Origin: a virus
Length of the DNA stretch: 64,000 bases
IMG/VR virus record: IMGVR_UViG_3300001589_007665
Span: 1-64,000 of that record
Direction: 5' to 3' (one strand)
A model generated the notes under the pieces. It was not told the origin of the DNA and did no database searches. It saw nothing but the letters and a program-made list of their open reading frames with translations. Numbering within the stretch: position 1 is the first letter of the stretch; every line of letters starts with the position of its first letter. Positions 20,808 through 32,700 of this stretch are shown here, piece by piece. A program made the position numbers and the translations under genes.

Positions 20808-23800
20808 ATGACCGATTATAAAAAACAAAGCTATCATGGGACTCCACCTCCGCCACCTCCACCACCTCCGCCATCGTCTCCACCACCACCTCTTCCACCT
20901 CCGCCACCACCTCCGCCTCCGCCATCATCTCCGCCACCACCCCCACCTCTTCCTCCACCTCCTGGGGTTAGTCCTAGTCCTACTCCTACTAATGCCAACA
21001 CGATTGCTGGTGCTATAGATGTTGTTATTTGTATAGATACTAGTTTTAAGTATCCATTACAGAATTGGACACAATTTAAAGATGAGTTATATAAATTTAT
21101 TTATGACACTAATAGCAGAGCAGATTTTGCTAACGATAAAGTAAGAATTGGTATCACTACCAACTTTAATGAATATCCTCTGACCTCAAACTATAATGCT
21201 TTATTACAAAATCTAAATAATATTTCTTTTGATTCGCCGCCACCGCCTTTCCCTCCTCCTCCTCCCGGCGTTGAATTTCCTAAGTTTTATACATTTCGCT
21301 TAAAACATCAACTGCAAAAAGCAAAAACACAACTAAACAATTCAAAGATTTGTAATAAATTAATCGTTGTTGCTACTCCTGCTTTCAGTACAGACATTGT
21401 ACAAGAATCACTAGCTATCGACGAAGCAAAAGCAATTAATAAGTTAACAGTAAATGATGGAACATCTTACTATCCTTATAGTATTAAGATGATTAGCGCA
21501 TATAGTCCTTTAAGTAAATATCCAAAAACGCCATCAAATAATACTAAATTACAAATTATATATGACCAATCTACAGCAAAAAATGGAGGAGCTTCGTGGT
21601 TACAATATGAAAATTTATGGAACTACGGCTATGGAACTAATAGTACTACCGGTATTAATACGGTGGTTCCGACTTTAAGATACTTTATCACAAATATGGT
21701 ATCAATATCTCCTACTCCTACTCCAACACCTACTCCTACAGCAACACCAATACCTTTGCCTGGGGGTATACCTAATAACATAGCAGGATGTAACGGCGAA
21801 GCATTTTTTGTAGATTGTCTTCCTACAGAAATAGCTGTTGGTAATTCTATAGATGACTATGCTAATATTTGGACACCTACTAATATTACGCTTAAAAAAG
21901 GCGACACAATCAGAATATCCTCTAGAGGATGTATGTGTTCAGAAAGCGTTGCTTTACAAAATATTAATAATCAAGATTTACAATTAGACGACGAAACACT
22001 AGTTCTTACAGAAGATGCTGATAGCTTATGTTCAGATTTTACAGGAGTACCAGGATCTAATGTTAATAGATTGTATGGTACGATTTTACCGGATGGAGTT
22101 AAGCCTAGTATTATTAATCAATTTGATATTGATCTTGGACCAAATATGGCAGGAGGAACAGCGGTAAGTAAAATAACTAAACCTGGAACTGGTAAATTGT
22201 GGTTGCTGCCTTATGCTCCAAGCTATAGTAACACAAATGCTTATAAATTTTGTGCTTCTATTTATGTAGACGCATTTTTTGCTACTCCAACAGCTACTCC
22301 AACAATCACCCCTACACCTACTGTCACTCCTAGTATTACTCCAACAATATCATTAACTCCATCTATTACTCCTTCTAATAGCCCAACTGTTACGGTTACT
22401 CCTACTGTTACACCTACACTCACAATTAGCAGTACTCCTACTTTGACCCCCACTCCTACTTTAGCGGGATGTAATCTTGAAATATCATCTTTAGCATTAA
22501 ATGATAGTAGTATGTCTATTATAGATGAGGGCCAAAACCATATATATGTTGCTGATGGTTATGACGGAATCAAAATAGTTAAGAATCATGGCAGTACTTT
22601 AGAATTATTAAAATACGTTAATAAAGGACAAAATATAGATAAAATAGCAGTTGACTTTAGTTTAAGAAAACTTTGTGCTGGCTACAATAAACAGATAGAT
22701 ATAATATCAATTGCAACTCCTGCTACGGCCTCCGTTTCTGCTACAATAGATCTGTCTTCTGTACTTACTGGTGGCACAGATAAAATAACAGATATTAAAG
22801 TTTTAGAGTCTCATAATACTGCTTATGTTATCTCTAAGCTAGGTGTATTTGTTGCGATTAATCTTGCTACTAATTCTATCATTAATAGTTCTACTTTAGT
22901 TAGTAGTGTTAATTACGATTTCAATTCACTAGACATAGCAACTTATCCTAATTATGATTATGTTTATGTAGCATTAAGAGGCTCTACAGGTGGAGGAATT
23001 TACAGAGTAGAAGCCGACACTCTTACAGTAAGTAATGTTACTTCAGTAGCTATATTAGCACCCAGTTCAACATATAGTTATGTGTATCCAAAATCTATAG
23101 CCGTTATTGGTAATTATGCTTATTTAGCGATTACTACGGGTAATGTAATAATATTCAAATTAGATCCTTTTACACTAATGTCTAGTCTTGAAATTAAGAC
23201 AGCTGGGACTGCTGTAAATATTACTAAGTCTTGGGAAGATCAATATCTATTTATTGCAGACTCTCAACAAGGATATACTATAGCTAATGTAGCAGATGTT
23301 GATAACATACATCTCAACTCTGTAGATAACCACAATACGGTTTCTAATGTCGATATGTCTTCTGATGCTACTAAATTAGTTTTGTCACAAGGATATAAAG
23401 GCATCACTGTTGTAAAAAGTTGTGTTGGTAATTTTAGACCTACTCCAACTTCAACCCCAACCCCTACAATTACGCCTACAAATACAGTTACTCCTACCGT
23501 CACTATTACTGCAACACCTACTGTTACACCTACTATTACTGCTACTCCTACGGTTACTCCATCTTTAACTCCTACAATTTCTTTAACACCATCTAATACT
23601 CCTACTAACACAGTTACTCCTACTATTCCAACAACATTGACACCAACCCCAACAAATACTCCTACTTCATCACCAACACCAACCCTAACAGTAACTTCGA
23701 GTGTTACTCCTACTGTTACTGCTACTAAGACACCAACACCAACATTAACGCCTACACATACAACCACTCCTACTATTACTCAAACGGTTACGCCAAGTCA

Positions 23801-24701
23801 TACCTCTACGCCTACAACAACACCTACTAGCACCCCGACACCAACTATTACTTTGGTTGATAGAACCAATAGGGCTAATTATAATAGCACAGCTTCTTGG
23901 GGGAGCGGCTCTCGTATTACTACTGTAGGAACCAATGGTGGAACTAGTTATTATGGCTGCTATGATTTTTCTGGACTTTTATTTGAATGGCTAGATGATG
24001 AGCCTTCTTCATTATATAAATGGGTAAGGGGCGGAGCATATACATCTGCTTTATTTTATATAAGCAAAGCGTTTAGAAGTATACAATCTCCAGTAGCGCA
24101 TTCACAATATACTGGATTTAGAGTATCTGCAAAAACTACATCCTCAGACTTAATAGATTTTGTTACTGTATCAAATATAGACAATGCTAATGATAGCACA
24201 GGATTTGGTGCTGTATCTTACGAATACAAAATAGGTAAATATCAAATTACCAATGCTCAATATGTAGACTTTCTTAATGCTGTAGCTACGACAGATCTTT
24301 ATGGTCTATATCGTGTATATATGGGAACAGAACCTGATGGAGGAATAACTAGACATGGATCATCAGGTACTTATGTTTATACCTATAGGAATTATATGCA
24401 AAATAAGCCAGTAAATCATGTCAATTGGTTTGATTGTGCAAGATATTGCAATTGGTTACATAACGGCAAACCCACAGGTTCACAGATAAGTTCTACTACA
24501 GAAGCCGGGGCATATACCTTAAACGGTGCTATTGCTGGTATTATAGATAAAAATACGGACGCCAAATATTATATTCCAACAGAAGATGAATTTGTCAAAG
24601 CGGCATACTATAATAATTCGATATATTATGATTATGGTACCCAATCAAATACTGCGCCTTCTGCTGTTACAGCTAGTCCAGATGGCGACGGATTATTTTA
24701 G
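20808..24701 (+). CDS. Multidomain virion protein: poly-Pro, vWA-like domain, LVIVD propeller and circularly permuted FGE domain
   Basis: The start is the ATG at 20808 ([11 protein letters not shown]), four bases after the previous stop; the frame is open further upstream but only inside the preceding gene. After about 45 residues of poly-Pro, residues about 68-290 look like a von Willebrand A domain ([13 protein letters not shown] with a partial MIDAS DxS). It is interrupted by another poly-Pro insert ([12 protein letters not shown]). Thr/Pro linkers, a Cys-rich module, an LVIVD-like propeller (about 555-870) and a long Thr/Pro array (878-1014) follow. The last 280 residues are an FGE/SUMF1-like domain with its halves exchanged: the canonical C-terminal half ([20 protein letters not shown]) precedes the canonical N-terminal half ([47 protein letters not shown]). 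It is probably a receptor-binding or decoration protein. FGE catalytic cysteines are not obvious, so a structural C-type-lectin-like role is likelier than enzymatic activity. Confidence 0.88.
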   Translation: MTDYKKQSYHGTPPPPPPPPPPSSPPPPLPPPPPPPPPPSSPPPPPPLPPPPGVSPSPTPTNANTIAGAIDVVICIDTSFKYPLQNWTQFKDELYKFIYDTNSRADFANDKVRIGITTNFNEYPLTSNYNALLQNLNNISFDSPPPPFPPPPPGVEFPKFYTFRLKHQLQKAKTQLNNSKICNKLIVVATPAFSTDIVQESLAIDEAKAINKLTVNDGTSYYPYSIKMISAYSPLSKYPKTPSNNTKLQIIYDQSTAKNGGASWLQYENLWNYGYGTNSTTGINTVVPTLRYFITNMVSISPTPTPTPTPTATPIPLPGGIPNNIAGCNGEAFFVDCLPTEIAVGNSIDDYANIWTPTNITLKKGDTIRISSRGCMCSESVALQNINNQDLQLDDETLVLTEDADSLCSDFTGVPGSNVNRLYGTILPDGVKPSIINQFDIDLGPNMAGGTAVSKITKPGTGKLWLLPYAPSYSNTNAYKFCASIYVDAFFATPTATPTITPTPTVTPSITPTISLTPSITPSNSPTVTVTPTVTPTLTISSTPTLTPTPTLAGCNLEISSLALNDSSMSIIDEGQNHIYVADGYDGIKIVKNHGSTLELLKYVNKGQNIDKIAVDFSLRKLCAGYNKQIDIISIATPATASVSATIDLSSVLTGGTDKITDIKVLESHNTAYVISKLGVFVAINLATNSIINSSTLVSSVNYDFNSLDIATYPNYDYVYVALRGSTGGGIYRVEADTLTVSNVTSVAILAPSSTYSYVYPKSIAVIGNYAYLAITTGNVIIFKLDPFTLMSSLEIKTAGTAVNITKSWEDQYLFIADSQQGYTIANVADVDNIHLNSVDNHNTVSNVDMSSDATKLVLSQGYKGITVVKSCVGNFRPTPTSTPTPTITPTNTVTPTVTITATPTVTPTITATPTVTPSLTPTISLTPSNTPTNTVTPTIPTTLTPTPTNTPTSSPTPTLTVTSSVTPTVTATKTPTPTLTPTHTTTPTITQTVTPSHTSTPTTTPTSTPTPTITLVDRTNRANYNSTASWGSGSRITTVGTNGGTSYYGCYDFSGLLFEWLDDEPSSLYKWVRGGAYTSALFYISKAFRSIQSPVAHSQYTGFRVSAKTTSSDLIDFVTVSNIDNANDSTGFGAVSYEYKIGKYQITNAQYVDFLNAVATTDLYGLYRVYMGTEPDGGITRHGSSGTYVYTYRNYMQNKPVNHVNWFDCARYCNWLHNGKPTGSQISSTTEAGAYTLNGAIAGIIDKNTDAKYYIPTEDEFVKAAYYNNSIYYDYGTQSNTAPSAVTASPDGDGLF
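20841..20982 (+). repeat. Poly-proline coding tract
   Basis: Proline runs broken by SS, S and L at the N terminus of the 20808-24701 gene, encoded by mixed CCA, CCT and CCG codons. A second, smaller tract lies at about 21236-21268 inside the vWA-like domain. Confidence 0.85.
22282..22465 (+). repeat. Thr-Pro-Val linker array
   Basis: About 60 codons of [13 protein letters not shown] and TVTVTPT units lie between the Cys-rich module and the LVIVD propeller of the 20808-24701 gene. A short array ([14 protein letters not shown]) lies at about 21709-21755. Confidence 0.8.
23441..23850 (+). repeat. Long Thr-Pro-Val linker array
   Basis: About 137 codons of TPTITPT, TVTPT and ISLTPS-like units separate the LVIVD propeller from the permuted FGE domain. 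Confidence 0.85.
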
Positions 24702-24726
24702 AACATATATAGGATAATAAAACAAT

Positions 24727-26706
24727 ATGGTATATAATAAATTTGAATTACCTGATTCAACAGTTGAGATACAGTCTGATGCTCCTAGAGATCCTACTGT
24801 TATAATAGAATTTAATGGTAGTGGCATACACAAGATTGCTGGGCCAACTCCGCAATTTGCATTTAGTACTAGCTACAATAGATCTTCTGTAGGACAATTA
24901 GATAGTGTTGATAGAAAAATCACACTAGAAGGTCAAATAGTAAGATCTGCAAATCCATCATTTTCATTTCCTGTAGTACCAGATCAATCTGGAGTAAAGG
25001 GATTAACAGGCGCACACGAAGCATTAAAAGCTTTATTTTCTGAATGTAGTGCTGGTACTCTTGCCATGTATTGCGACGGAAACCTGTTTTTTGAAAAACA
25101 TAATGTTAGAGTAGACAGTATAGAATTTAATAGTAGCGACAATAATTTTATACAAGTTGCTGAATATTCTGTTGGGTTAAGTTTCTTTGAAGCAGGATCT
25201 CATGGATATGCTGTTAAGAGCACATCAGATGACTGGAGTATAGAACCTTTAGATGAAATTGTTCATCAAGATTTTACTATAACAGAAGCAGATGCTGGTG
25301 GAGAATTGCATAATCCTTCAAGAGATTCAATTGGGGGAGGCAGACAGACTCCAACTGATAATACCGTCATTAATTTTTCCTCTATTCCTAGATATAAAAT
25401 TTCTAGAAAATTATCTGCCGCTGGATTACCTAATACTGGAGTTGGTAGTGGCTGTACAGATGTTGGTGTTAATACATCATACCTAGAAGCTAAAGGTTGG
25501 GTAGAATCAAAACTAGGAACCGCCTATAATGGATCGAGTAATGATAGTTCTGTTTTAAGTAGTGGATTACCATTTTTCACTGACTCTCCTGACTATGGTA
25601 GTATGAAAGGAACAACGTTCTTATATAATCATGTAAGAACTACTAATTTTAGTATTTCTGAAGGTGTGTATTCTGTTAATGAAACATGGTTAGCAATGCC
25701 AACAGGAGTTAGATTTTTAGAAAACTATGATATTGATGTTTCTACAGATGCAAGTTTTATAAAAACAGTTAGTGTCAAAGGAGAGATACAAGGTCTTTAT
25801 TTAAAAGAAATGACTGCTTTAACTGGAGAAAATTTAACTCCTAACAGTAGTGGTCTTATTGAAATTGACAATGACAACACGAAACAAGCTACCTTGCCAA
25901 ACGGATCATTGCCTGCTGCTTCTCCTTTTGGTAACGAAACTAGTAAAAAGAATCTAGTATCCAAAAATAAATTTGAGAATGCCCTTAGTGGCTATGTGGA
26001 TCACGTTAAACCATTTTTATATCAAAGAGCTAATATAGGATTAAATAATAGATATTATAAGAAATATTGGTTAGACGAAACCACTAGTCAAAATAATACT
26101 GTTTCTTCTGGTGATGATGTTATTCCTAACGCTCCACAAATTAGAAATCCAATTTATGTTAAAGAACAACAGTTAAATGTTATTCCTATCAGTACAAGCG
26201 AGGCCCATAATATACAAAAAGGCAGTATTAGCTATAATTATCAGTTTGATAACAAAAGAAATATTTGTACTGGTGTATTAAGTTCTAATGTTACTGTAGA
26301 TACAAATTTTCCTACAGATGTATTTGCTGAAGCTTTTGTTTTAGGAAGAGCACTTGGTCCAGTTTTACAAAATTTAGGAACAATAACTTCTGCTAAAAAA
26401 AGTATAAGTATAGAGGTTAAAGTTATACCCCCTAGAGATATAGATGGATATAGTATGAATAATGTAACCTGTCCTCTATATGTGGGCGGGAACATATATC
26501 AAACTATTACTGGCATCGCTAATTCTCTTAAACCTTATGGAGATCAAACAACAGCTTTGGGATATAAGAACGATAGTGTAAATAATAAAGGACACGTTTA
26601 CACATCAACAGATTCAGAAAATTGGAATCCCATAGATGGGTCTTATAGTCTACAACTTTCGTTTACTTATCAACCATGTAATCTCAGTCAATCTTTTAGG
26701 ACTTAG
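24727..26706 (+). CDS. Tail or baseplate structural protein (unassigned)
   Basis: This 659-residue protein has no linker repeats, unlike the genes before it. The first 170 residues (ITLEGQIVR, HEALKALFSEC, NVRVDSIEFN, VGLSFFE) have the feel of tail/baseplate connector domains that fold as beta sandwiches. The rest contains GVYSVNETWLAMPTGV. It lies between the fibre-type genes and two very large proteins with hub-like features, in the same unit with gaps of 25 and 10 bases. No enzymatic motif is visible. The call rests on position, size and domain texture, so the specific role (distal tail or baseplate) is an inference. Confidence 0.7.
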   Translation: MVYNKFELPDSTVEIQSDAPRDPTVIIEFNGSGIHKIAGPTPQFAFSTSYNRSSVGQLDSVDRKITLEGQIVRSANPSFSFPVVPDQSGVKGLTGAHEALKALFSECSAGTLAMYCDGNLFFEKHNVRVDSIEFNSSDNNFIQVAEYSVGLSFFEAGSHGYAVKSTSDDWSIEPLDEIVHQDFTITEADAGGELHNPSRDSIGGGRQTPTDNTVINFSSIPRYKISRKLSAAGLPNTGVGSGCTDVGVNTSYLEAKGWVESKLGTAYNGSSNDSSVLSSGLPFFTDSPDYGSMKGTTFLYNHVRTTNFSISEGVYSVNETWLAMPTGVRFLENYDIDVSTDASFIKTVSVKGEIQGLYLKEMTALTGENLTPNSSGLIEIDNDNTKQATLPNGSLPAASPFGNETSKKNLVSKNKFENALSGYVDHVKPFLYQRANIGLNNRYYKKYWLDETTSQNNTVSSGDDVIPNAPQIRNPIYVKEQQLNVIPISTSEAHNIQKGSISYNYQFDNKRNICTGVLSSNVTVDTNFPTDVFAEAFVLGRALGPVLQNLGTITSAKKSISIEVKVIPPRDIDGYSMNNVTCPLYVGGNIYQTITGIANSLKPYGDQTTALGYKNDSVNNKGHVYTSTDSENWNPIDGSYSLQLSFTYQPCNLSQSFRT

Positions 26707-26716
26707 GAATGTATAA

Positions 26717-29700
26717 ATGCCAACTCAGCCGTGCAACAACAATAAAAAGATAGCACAAACTTTATTTCTTGGTGCTAGTGTTGCTAATTTTAATACTAGT
26801 TTAGGATGGGGAGATCAATCCTCACAGTTAACCGTTAATCTTATAGAAGATAAAGCCTCTGGTTTTTGTAATACTAGTGGAGGAGCACTATTTGCTCAAT
26901 TCCCTAATTCAAGAGAGGTTTCTCCTAATCATTATCATAATTGTATTAATGATGATTGTTATATGTTGTCTGATGGTAAACCTTTTAATTCAAAAAATAA
27001 TGACTATAAAGATAGACAATTATTAGGTAAAGTTTATTACCAGTTTTATGATGATCCTCCTGTGATTCCGACAACAGGAAAAACAAATGCCGTGCTGTCA
27101 AATTACTGGACGCTTCCAGATCCAGGATTTATTGGTGCAGAAACAGCAATCAACAGAGATGGTACTACTATAGAAAGATATGATCCTACAGGAGCAAGTC
27201 TTAATCCTGGTTATGATATTATTAATTGTCCTGTATATTTTAGAGTTGGAGATTTTAGTTTTGGCGGATTAGTTCAGTCTTGGACAACATCAGCTTCTAA
27301 TTCTGGTGAAACCATAACCGTTAATATTCAAGATATGAAATCTTTGTTGTCTGAATGTTATATTATTTTGGGTAAATTTTCTGGTGCTGTATTTAGCAAA
27401 ATAAAAAACTCCGAGAGTTTTTATGGAAAACCACATAATTGGGTAGGAGACAATGTAGATTACTTAGGCAGGCTTTATAATGGCAATACTCCCAACGTTT
27501 TTAATGTTTATGGTTTTTTAGAATCTTTTGGAGCAAATAGTTTTGGTGCTGCTAATCTTAATCAAAATGGTATTTCCGCCAATAAAGTAATAGACGCTTT
27601 AAGTGTATTAGCGGGCAATGTAGATACAGACTCTAGTATTTTTAATCCTGCCCAAACAGGTTATGCTCAGAAAAGTGCTTTTTCTCCTTTTGGTAGAATA
27701 TTATCTAAAACACCACAAGCATATGATACTTATGTTAATATTAGTACTGGTTTTGGTAAGTTTGGAATAGTACCTCCTACGACATCTTTAGCAGATGGCG
27801 TCGATAGAAGTGAGTTTGTTTTAGATTTAAGTGAAATTCCTAGACTACCAGACGATTTTAGAATAGCTGAGCCTGTAATGAGTATTACTGACTTCATTAC
27901 TAGAATAGCTGACGAATCTGGATTTGACTTTTTAGTAGATTATTCTCCTATAAGTTATAATAGTAAGATTACTAATGTTATTAAAATAAAAGTCGTATCT
28001 AGAAACAGTCAACCAGTGCCTAATCAAATTAGTAATACTGTAAAAAATCTTTCTTGTAATGGTTTCTTAATTTCTTCTAATAGCATAGGTAAAGAAAAAA
28101 ATAATACAAATTTAAAAAGCATTGTTATTGGAGGCAATCAAAAAAGATTATTACAAATTAAATCCAATAGACTTGCTTATACTCAAACTAATTTAATATT
28201 TAATCCTACTACTTTAGAATTTGTGAATTATGACACATTAGGCAATAGTCCTACGGCATCAAATAAATTTGCACATGGTAAATACAGATTTCCTTCTGCA
28301 TTTTCTACTAATAATATAGACTTATCTAAACAAGTTAATCCTAATCAGGAAGATAGGTATAATGCTGAAGACACATTTACTGATATTGTTACTGGTTCTG
28401 ACGAGGGAGATAAAGATACTTTATATAACGACTCTATGCTTGGTGGAGCAGAATCTGATCCTACACAAGGAAATTATTGGAAGACTATTGAAATTGATCA
28501 ATCAGACCCTATAAGTCTTAATAATCCAGGTAGCGCAAGAGATAGTGTCGTTGGAAATGGCTTTAGATGGTTTCCTTTGTTTAAAGATGCTATCTGTCCC
28601 TTTTTTGGATATGTGAGAGAAGAAGAGCTTAAAGTAGATACAGAAGATAAAAATACAGACTTTCGAGTTCCAAGACCTGTTTATCTAGATACTTGGACAG
28701 GACAGCTAGCTGTTATTGTTAGACTGCATGAATTGCCAGAAATAAGCATACCTTTAAATACAAACTTTTCATTAGAGGGACAACAATGTGTTCTAATTTC
28801 AGAAAGTGAAATAAGATCTGCTCTAGTAGGCTTCGATAATTTTTTAGTCTATTCTTTAGCTAAACAATATCGTCCTGATCTTTTAGAATCTTTAAGACTA
28901 AGTCATAGAACTAAATATTTTAACAAATTGATAGCTGAAAGAACTAATTCAGCAGAAGCTGCTGCTATGGCTAATAAAAAATATGATTGGTTCTGGAGAC
29001 AAATCCATGGAAACATAGCTGGTCCAGATGGTCAACCTATCGAGATAGCTCCTGCTAAGAATGATGGATCATCTTATATAGACGAAAAGGCTATGCAAGA
29101 TTTACAAATATTACATCAGTTTATTAGTACTCTTGCTGGATATTATGGTAAACAGTACATGGTGTCTTTACCAAATTTACAGTCTTATAGAGATCAACAA
29201 TATGCTGATATTACTCTAAATACAGAATATGGAGATGCTATTGTTTTTCAAGGTGGGGGAGAAATTTTTTATAATTATGAACCAACTGATGCTGCTTGGG
29301 AAGAACCAGGGAACGCTATAGATAATACTATTTCTGTAGGAGGTGCTAATTATTATGCTTTGGCTGAAAAAGATGGTAAAATAGGCCCTGTTTTAGGATA
29401 TAATTCTAATAAATATTTTGATTATACTAAAAAAGAAATGTGTCGATTTGCTCAATCTGTTTTTAATCAGAATAGAGCAGACTTAACTGATCAAAAAATT
29501 AATCCTGCTTGGAGTTATGATATATTTGATGAATTATTAACAATGAAAGACCAGCAATGTCCTGATAATGGTTTTATTTTTAATAGTATTAATTTAGCAA
29601 GTATACCGACTACAGAATATATCAACATTAGTGCCGGAGGTGCTGCGAAAGATGCTTTTGCTCAATCTATGGCAAGTACACCTTTACAGAAATGTTATTT

Positions 29701-32700
29701 AAAAGCACAAGCTAATCCGCAAATAGCATATCTTAATCCTAAAAATTTCTATTTCCCTAAAGCTATTGTTACATCTCCAGGATTAACTCTTAATACATCC
29801 AGTAGTCAATATAATCAAGATCCTAATAGGACAGTAATAACCAATGTATCTACTGAAGATCTAATTATTTATTTAAAAACAACAAATAAAAAATATTGGG
29901 ACTATGAATTTATAGGCTATTTATTATATTATGTTAGTCCTGCTTTTAGAAATCAATTCTACGGTAATTTTGCTGTCTCTAGTAATGAATCAGCTACGCA
30001 TGTTGAAATAGCGCCAAAAGCTGCACATCCGTTTTTTGCAGCAATCCCCATAGAATTAAAAAATTATGTATATGGACCTTGGGCTAATAATGTTTATGTT
30101 GATTATTTAAGAGATCCTCAAGCTGTTTTTCCAGATGGAGTAACGGTTAAAACAGGAGATGGATTTCCGCCAACATGCACAACAGACTCCTCAACGGTCA
30201 ATGACGAACAAGCAAAAAATATTATAGATAATTTAATTGGTCCCATGAACATAGAAGTCGATGAAGAATTAGTTCCTTGGAATTTCGGTGGTGCTGGTTT
30301 TATGGATAAAGTAGCTAATCTTAAAGCATATTCAAAACTAAACTATCAGAGTATAATAGAAACTGCTCAAATAAAAATGCCCGGAATCCCGATCTTTGAT
30401 ATAGGTTCAAGTTTTGACACTACTACTTTTAATAATGTAGCAATTAATTTTGGTAGCTATATTAGTAATAAAACATATACATATAACGACGTTAAGTTCG
30501 GCAATAATACTTTAGATAATTATGATGGTTTTGATTTGCCCAATTCTTTAAGCACATTATATTCTTTTAACCCACCTAGTGCTCCTAAGACCGAAACATA
30601 TAACTATACTACAATTGCTCTTAAGACACCATTAGCTAGTCCTAGTACAGTTATTAGTAATATACAGGTTAATGTGGGGAACGGAGCTATTGAAACCACA
30701 TACTCTTTAAGAACTTATACCAAGAAATTATCTCTATTTAATAAAACAGAAGTAGACAGGGCGGCAAAACAAGGAAGAGAAGGAATATCAAGAAATAAAC
30801 AAATAGCCAGCATATCACAACAAAATAATAACAATTTAATACAACAGTTTAAAACTAGAGAAGATCAGAGAATAAATAGTGCTAATAAGAATTTTGATAG
30901 TATAGGCTTTAGTAGTAAATTATTTGGATGGAGTCCTACAACAGTTTTGGTGGGTCAGGCTTCTCCATATTTAAAGTCTCTAAACACTTTTCCTACTTTT
31001 ATACCTCCTAGTTCTGAATATGTATTTCCTGATGAATTTGGATCTTTAGGCTCAGATAATAAAACATATACTTTGCCTACGAGTAAATCTATTGGTGATG
31101 ACGATGACTCTAGGTCTGCTGCTTTAATTCAAGGAGAAAGTACCCATGTTCCTACTTTATTAAATAGCAGTAAGTTTAGAGTTGATGTTGGTATGTATGA
31201 CGTTAAAGAAGTTAGGACACAATTAAGTTCTGATTATGGTTTGCAATCTGCTATGAGTTTAGACGGTTTATTATCTCCTGTTTCTTTTTATCCAACATTT
31301 AAAAGAAGTACTTTTAGTTATAGCAAATATGATCTGAACAGCTGTCCATTTTGTAAAGGTACCAAAAAAATAAAATCAGAATATAAATTCTATATTAGCG
31401 GTAGTGAGAAAAAAATTGTAGATTTTGTATATTGTGACTATTGTGCTAGAAGAGATGAAAATCTTAAGTACAAGTTAACAGCAGGTGCTAGTAGTGCTTC
31501 TTCAGAAGTATTACCTCCATATGTTATTACAAATGAAACAAGCCAATCTGTTCTAGAATTATTTAAAGGACTAAGTGGTGGAGGCAGTTCTTCCAGTACT
31601 GCTGGGGATAAACCCGAAATTAATCTTGCTACTTTAAATCCAATCTTAGTCGGTGATGGAGATTTTCGTAATACAAATACCCAAAACTATGTTGGTAAGC
31701 ATCCAGATGGCAAACATGAAGAATTGTTTTTTGGAAATACTCCTAGACCTTTTAAGGATAGATCTAGACATGGTATAGAAATAGTGGCTAGAGGAGCTGT
31801 TGTTCAAAATAGTTTAGAAATTAGCAGTTCTAAATATGAATATCAATATGATTCAGACTTTAATCCAGATTATCATAGCAGAGATTTGGAATTAAATAAA
31901 AGTGTTAAGGCAGCAGGGGCAATACCAACATTAAAAGATTATCAGATGAATCAAAGGTTCTTAGGATTAAGAGGACCACTAGTGATGCATGCTTGGGGAT
32001 ACGACAAAGAAGGATATCCTGTTCCTAACGCTGCTGATGAGCCAAGACTGATTGATCAATTAGGAAGACCTAAAAGATTTAAATTAAAAATAAAACAAGG
32101 CTACCCTAAAAAGATAGCATATTCTGAATTAGCTAATGGATCAGCATATGCAAGCGGTAATGGTATTATAACAAAAGGTGAAGAGTCAACACCTCCAGAA
32201 GATGAGACAGAAGTACAGCATTATGTTTATGAAAACGACTTGGAAAATAATGGAGGTTTCCTAGATGCCAGCATGACAGGAGAAGATAGGATGACTGGTT
32301 TTCAGGGAGATATTATTAGCAAGACACAATCTTTTGATAATGGTAAATGGTCAGAAAAGACTAAATTAAAAGAATTTTACTTAAATTTTGGAGAACGTCC
32401 TGATTTATGGCCAGTTGGACCAATTGATCTGCGATGGGATGAAGATAGACATGTTTGGAGTGTTCCTGTAGACGTTACTGTATACAAGATGGTTTATGTG
32501 ACTTTAGAAGAGAATATGATAAAAGCAGCAGATTATTTTGATGAGACATTACCCGCTAGAGGATTTTTAGATGAATTAGAATATAGACAAGAACCGTTGC
32601 CTAATAATGCTAGGAGATTAGTATATGTAAGAGATAAAAGTGGTTATACCGCACCTAGAGGAGCAAAATTATTATGCAGATATGATACAGGCTCAGGATA

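Noticed and set aside
23866-24701. Diversity-generating retroelement target
   Set aside because: C-type-lectin/FGE folds are common targets, but no reverse transcriptase, template repeat or adenine-biased variable repeat is visible in the window.
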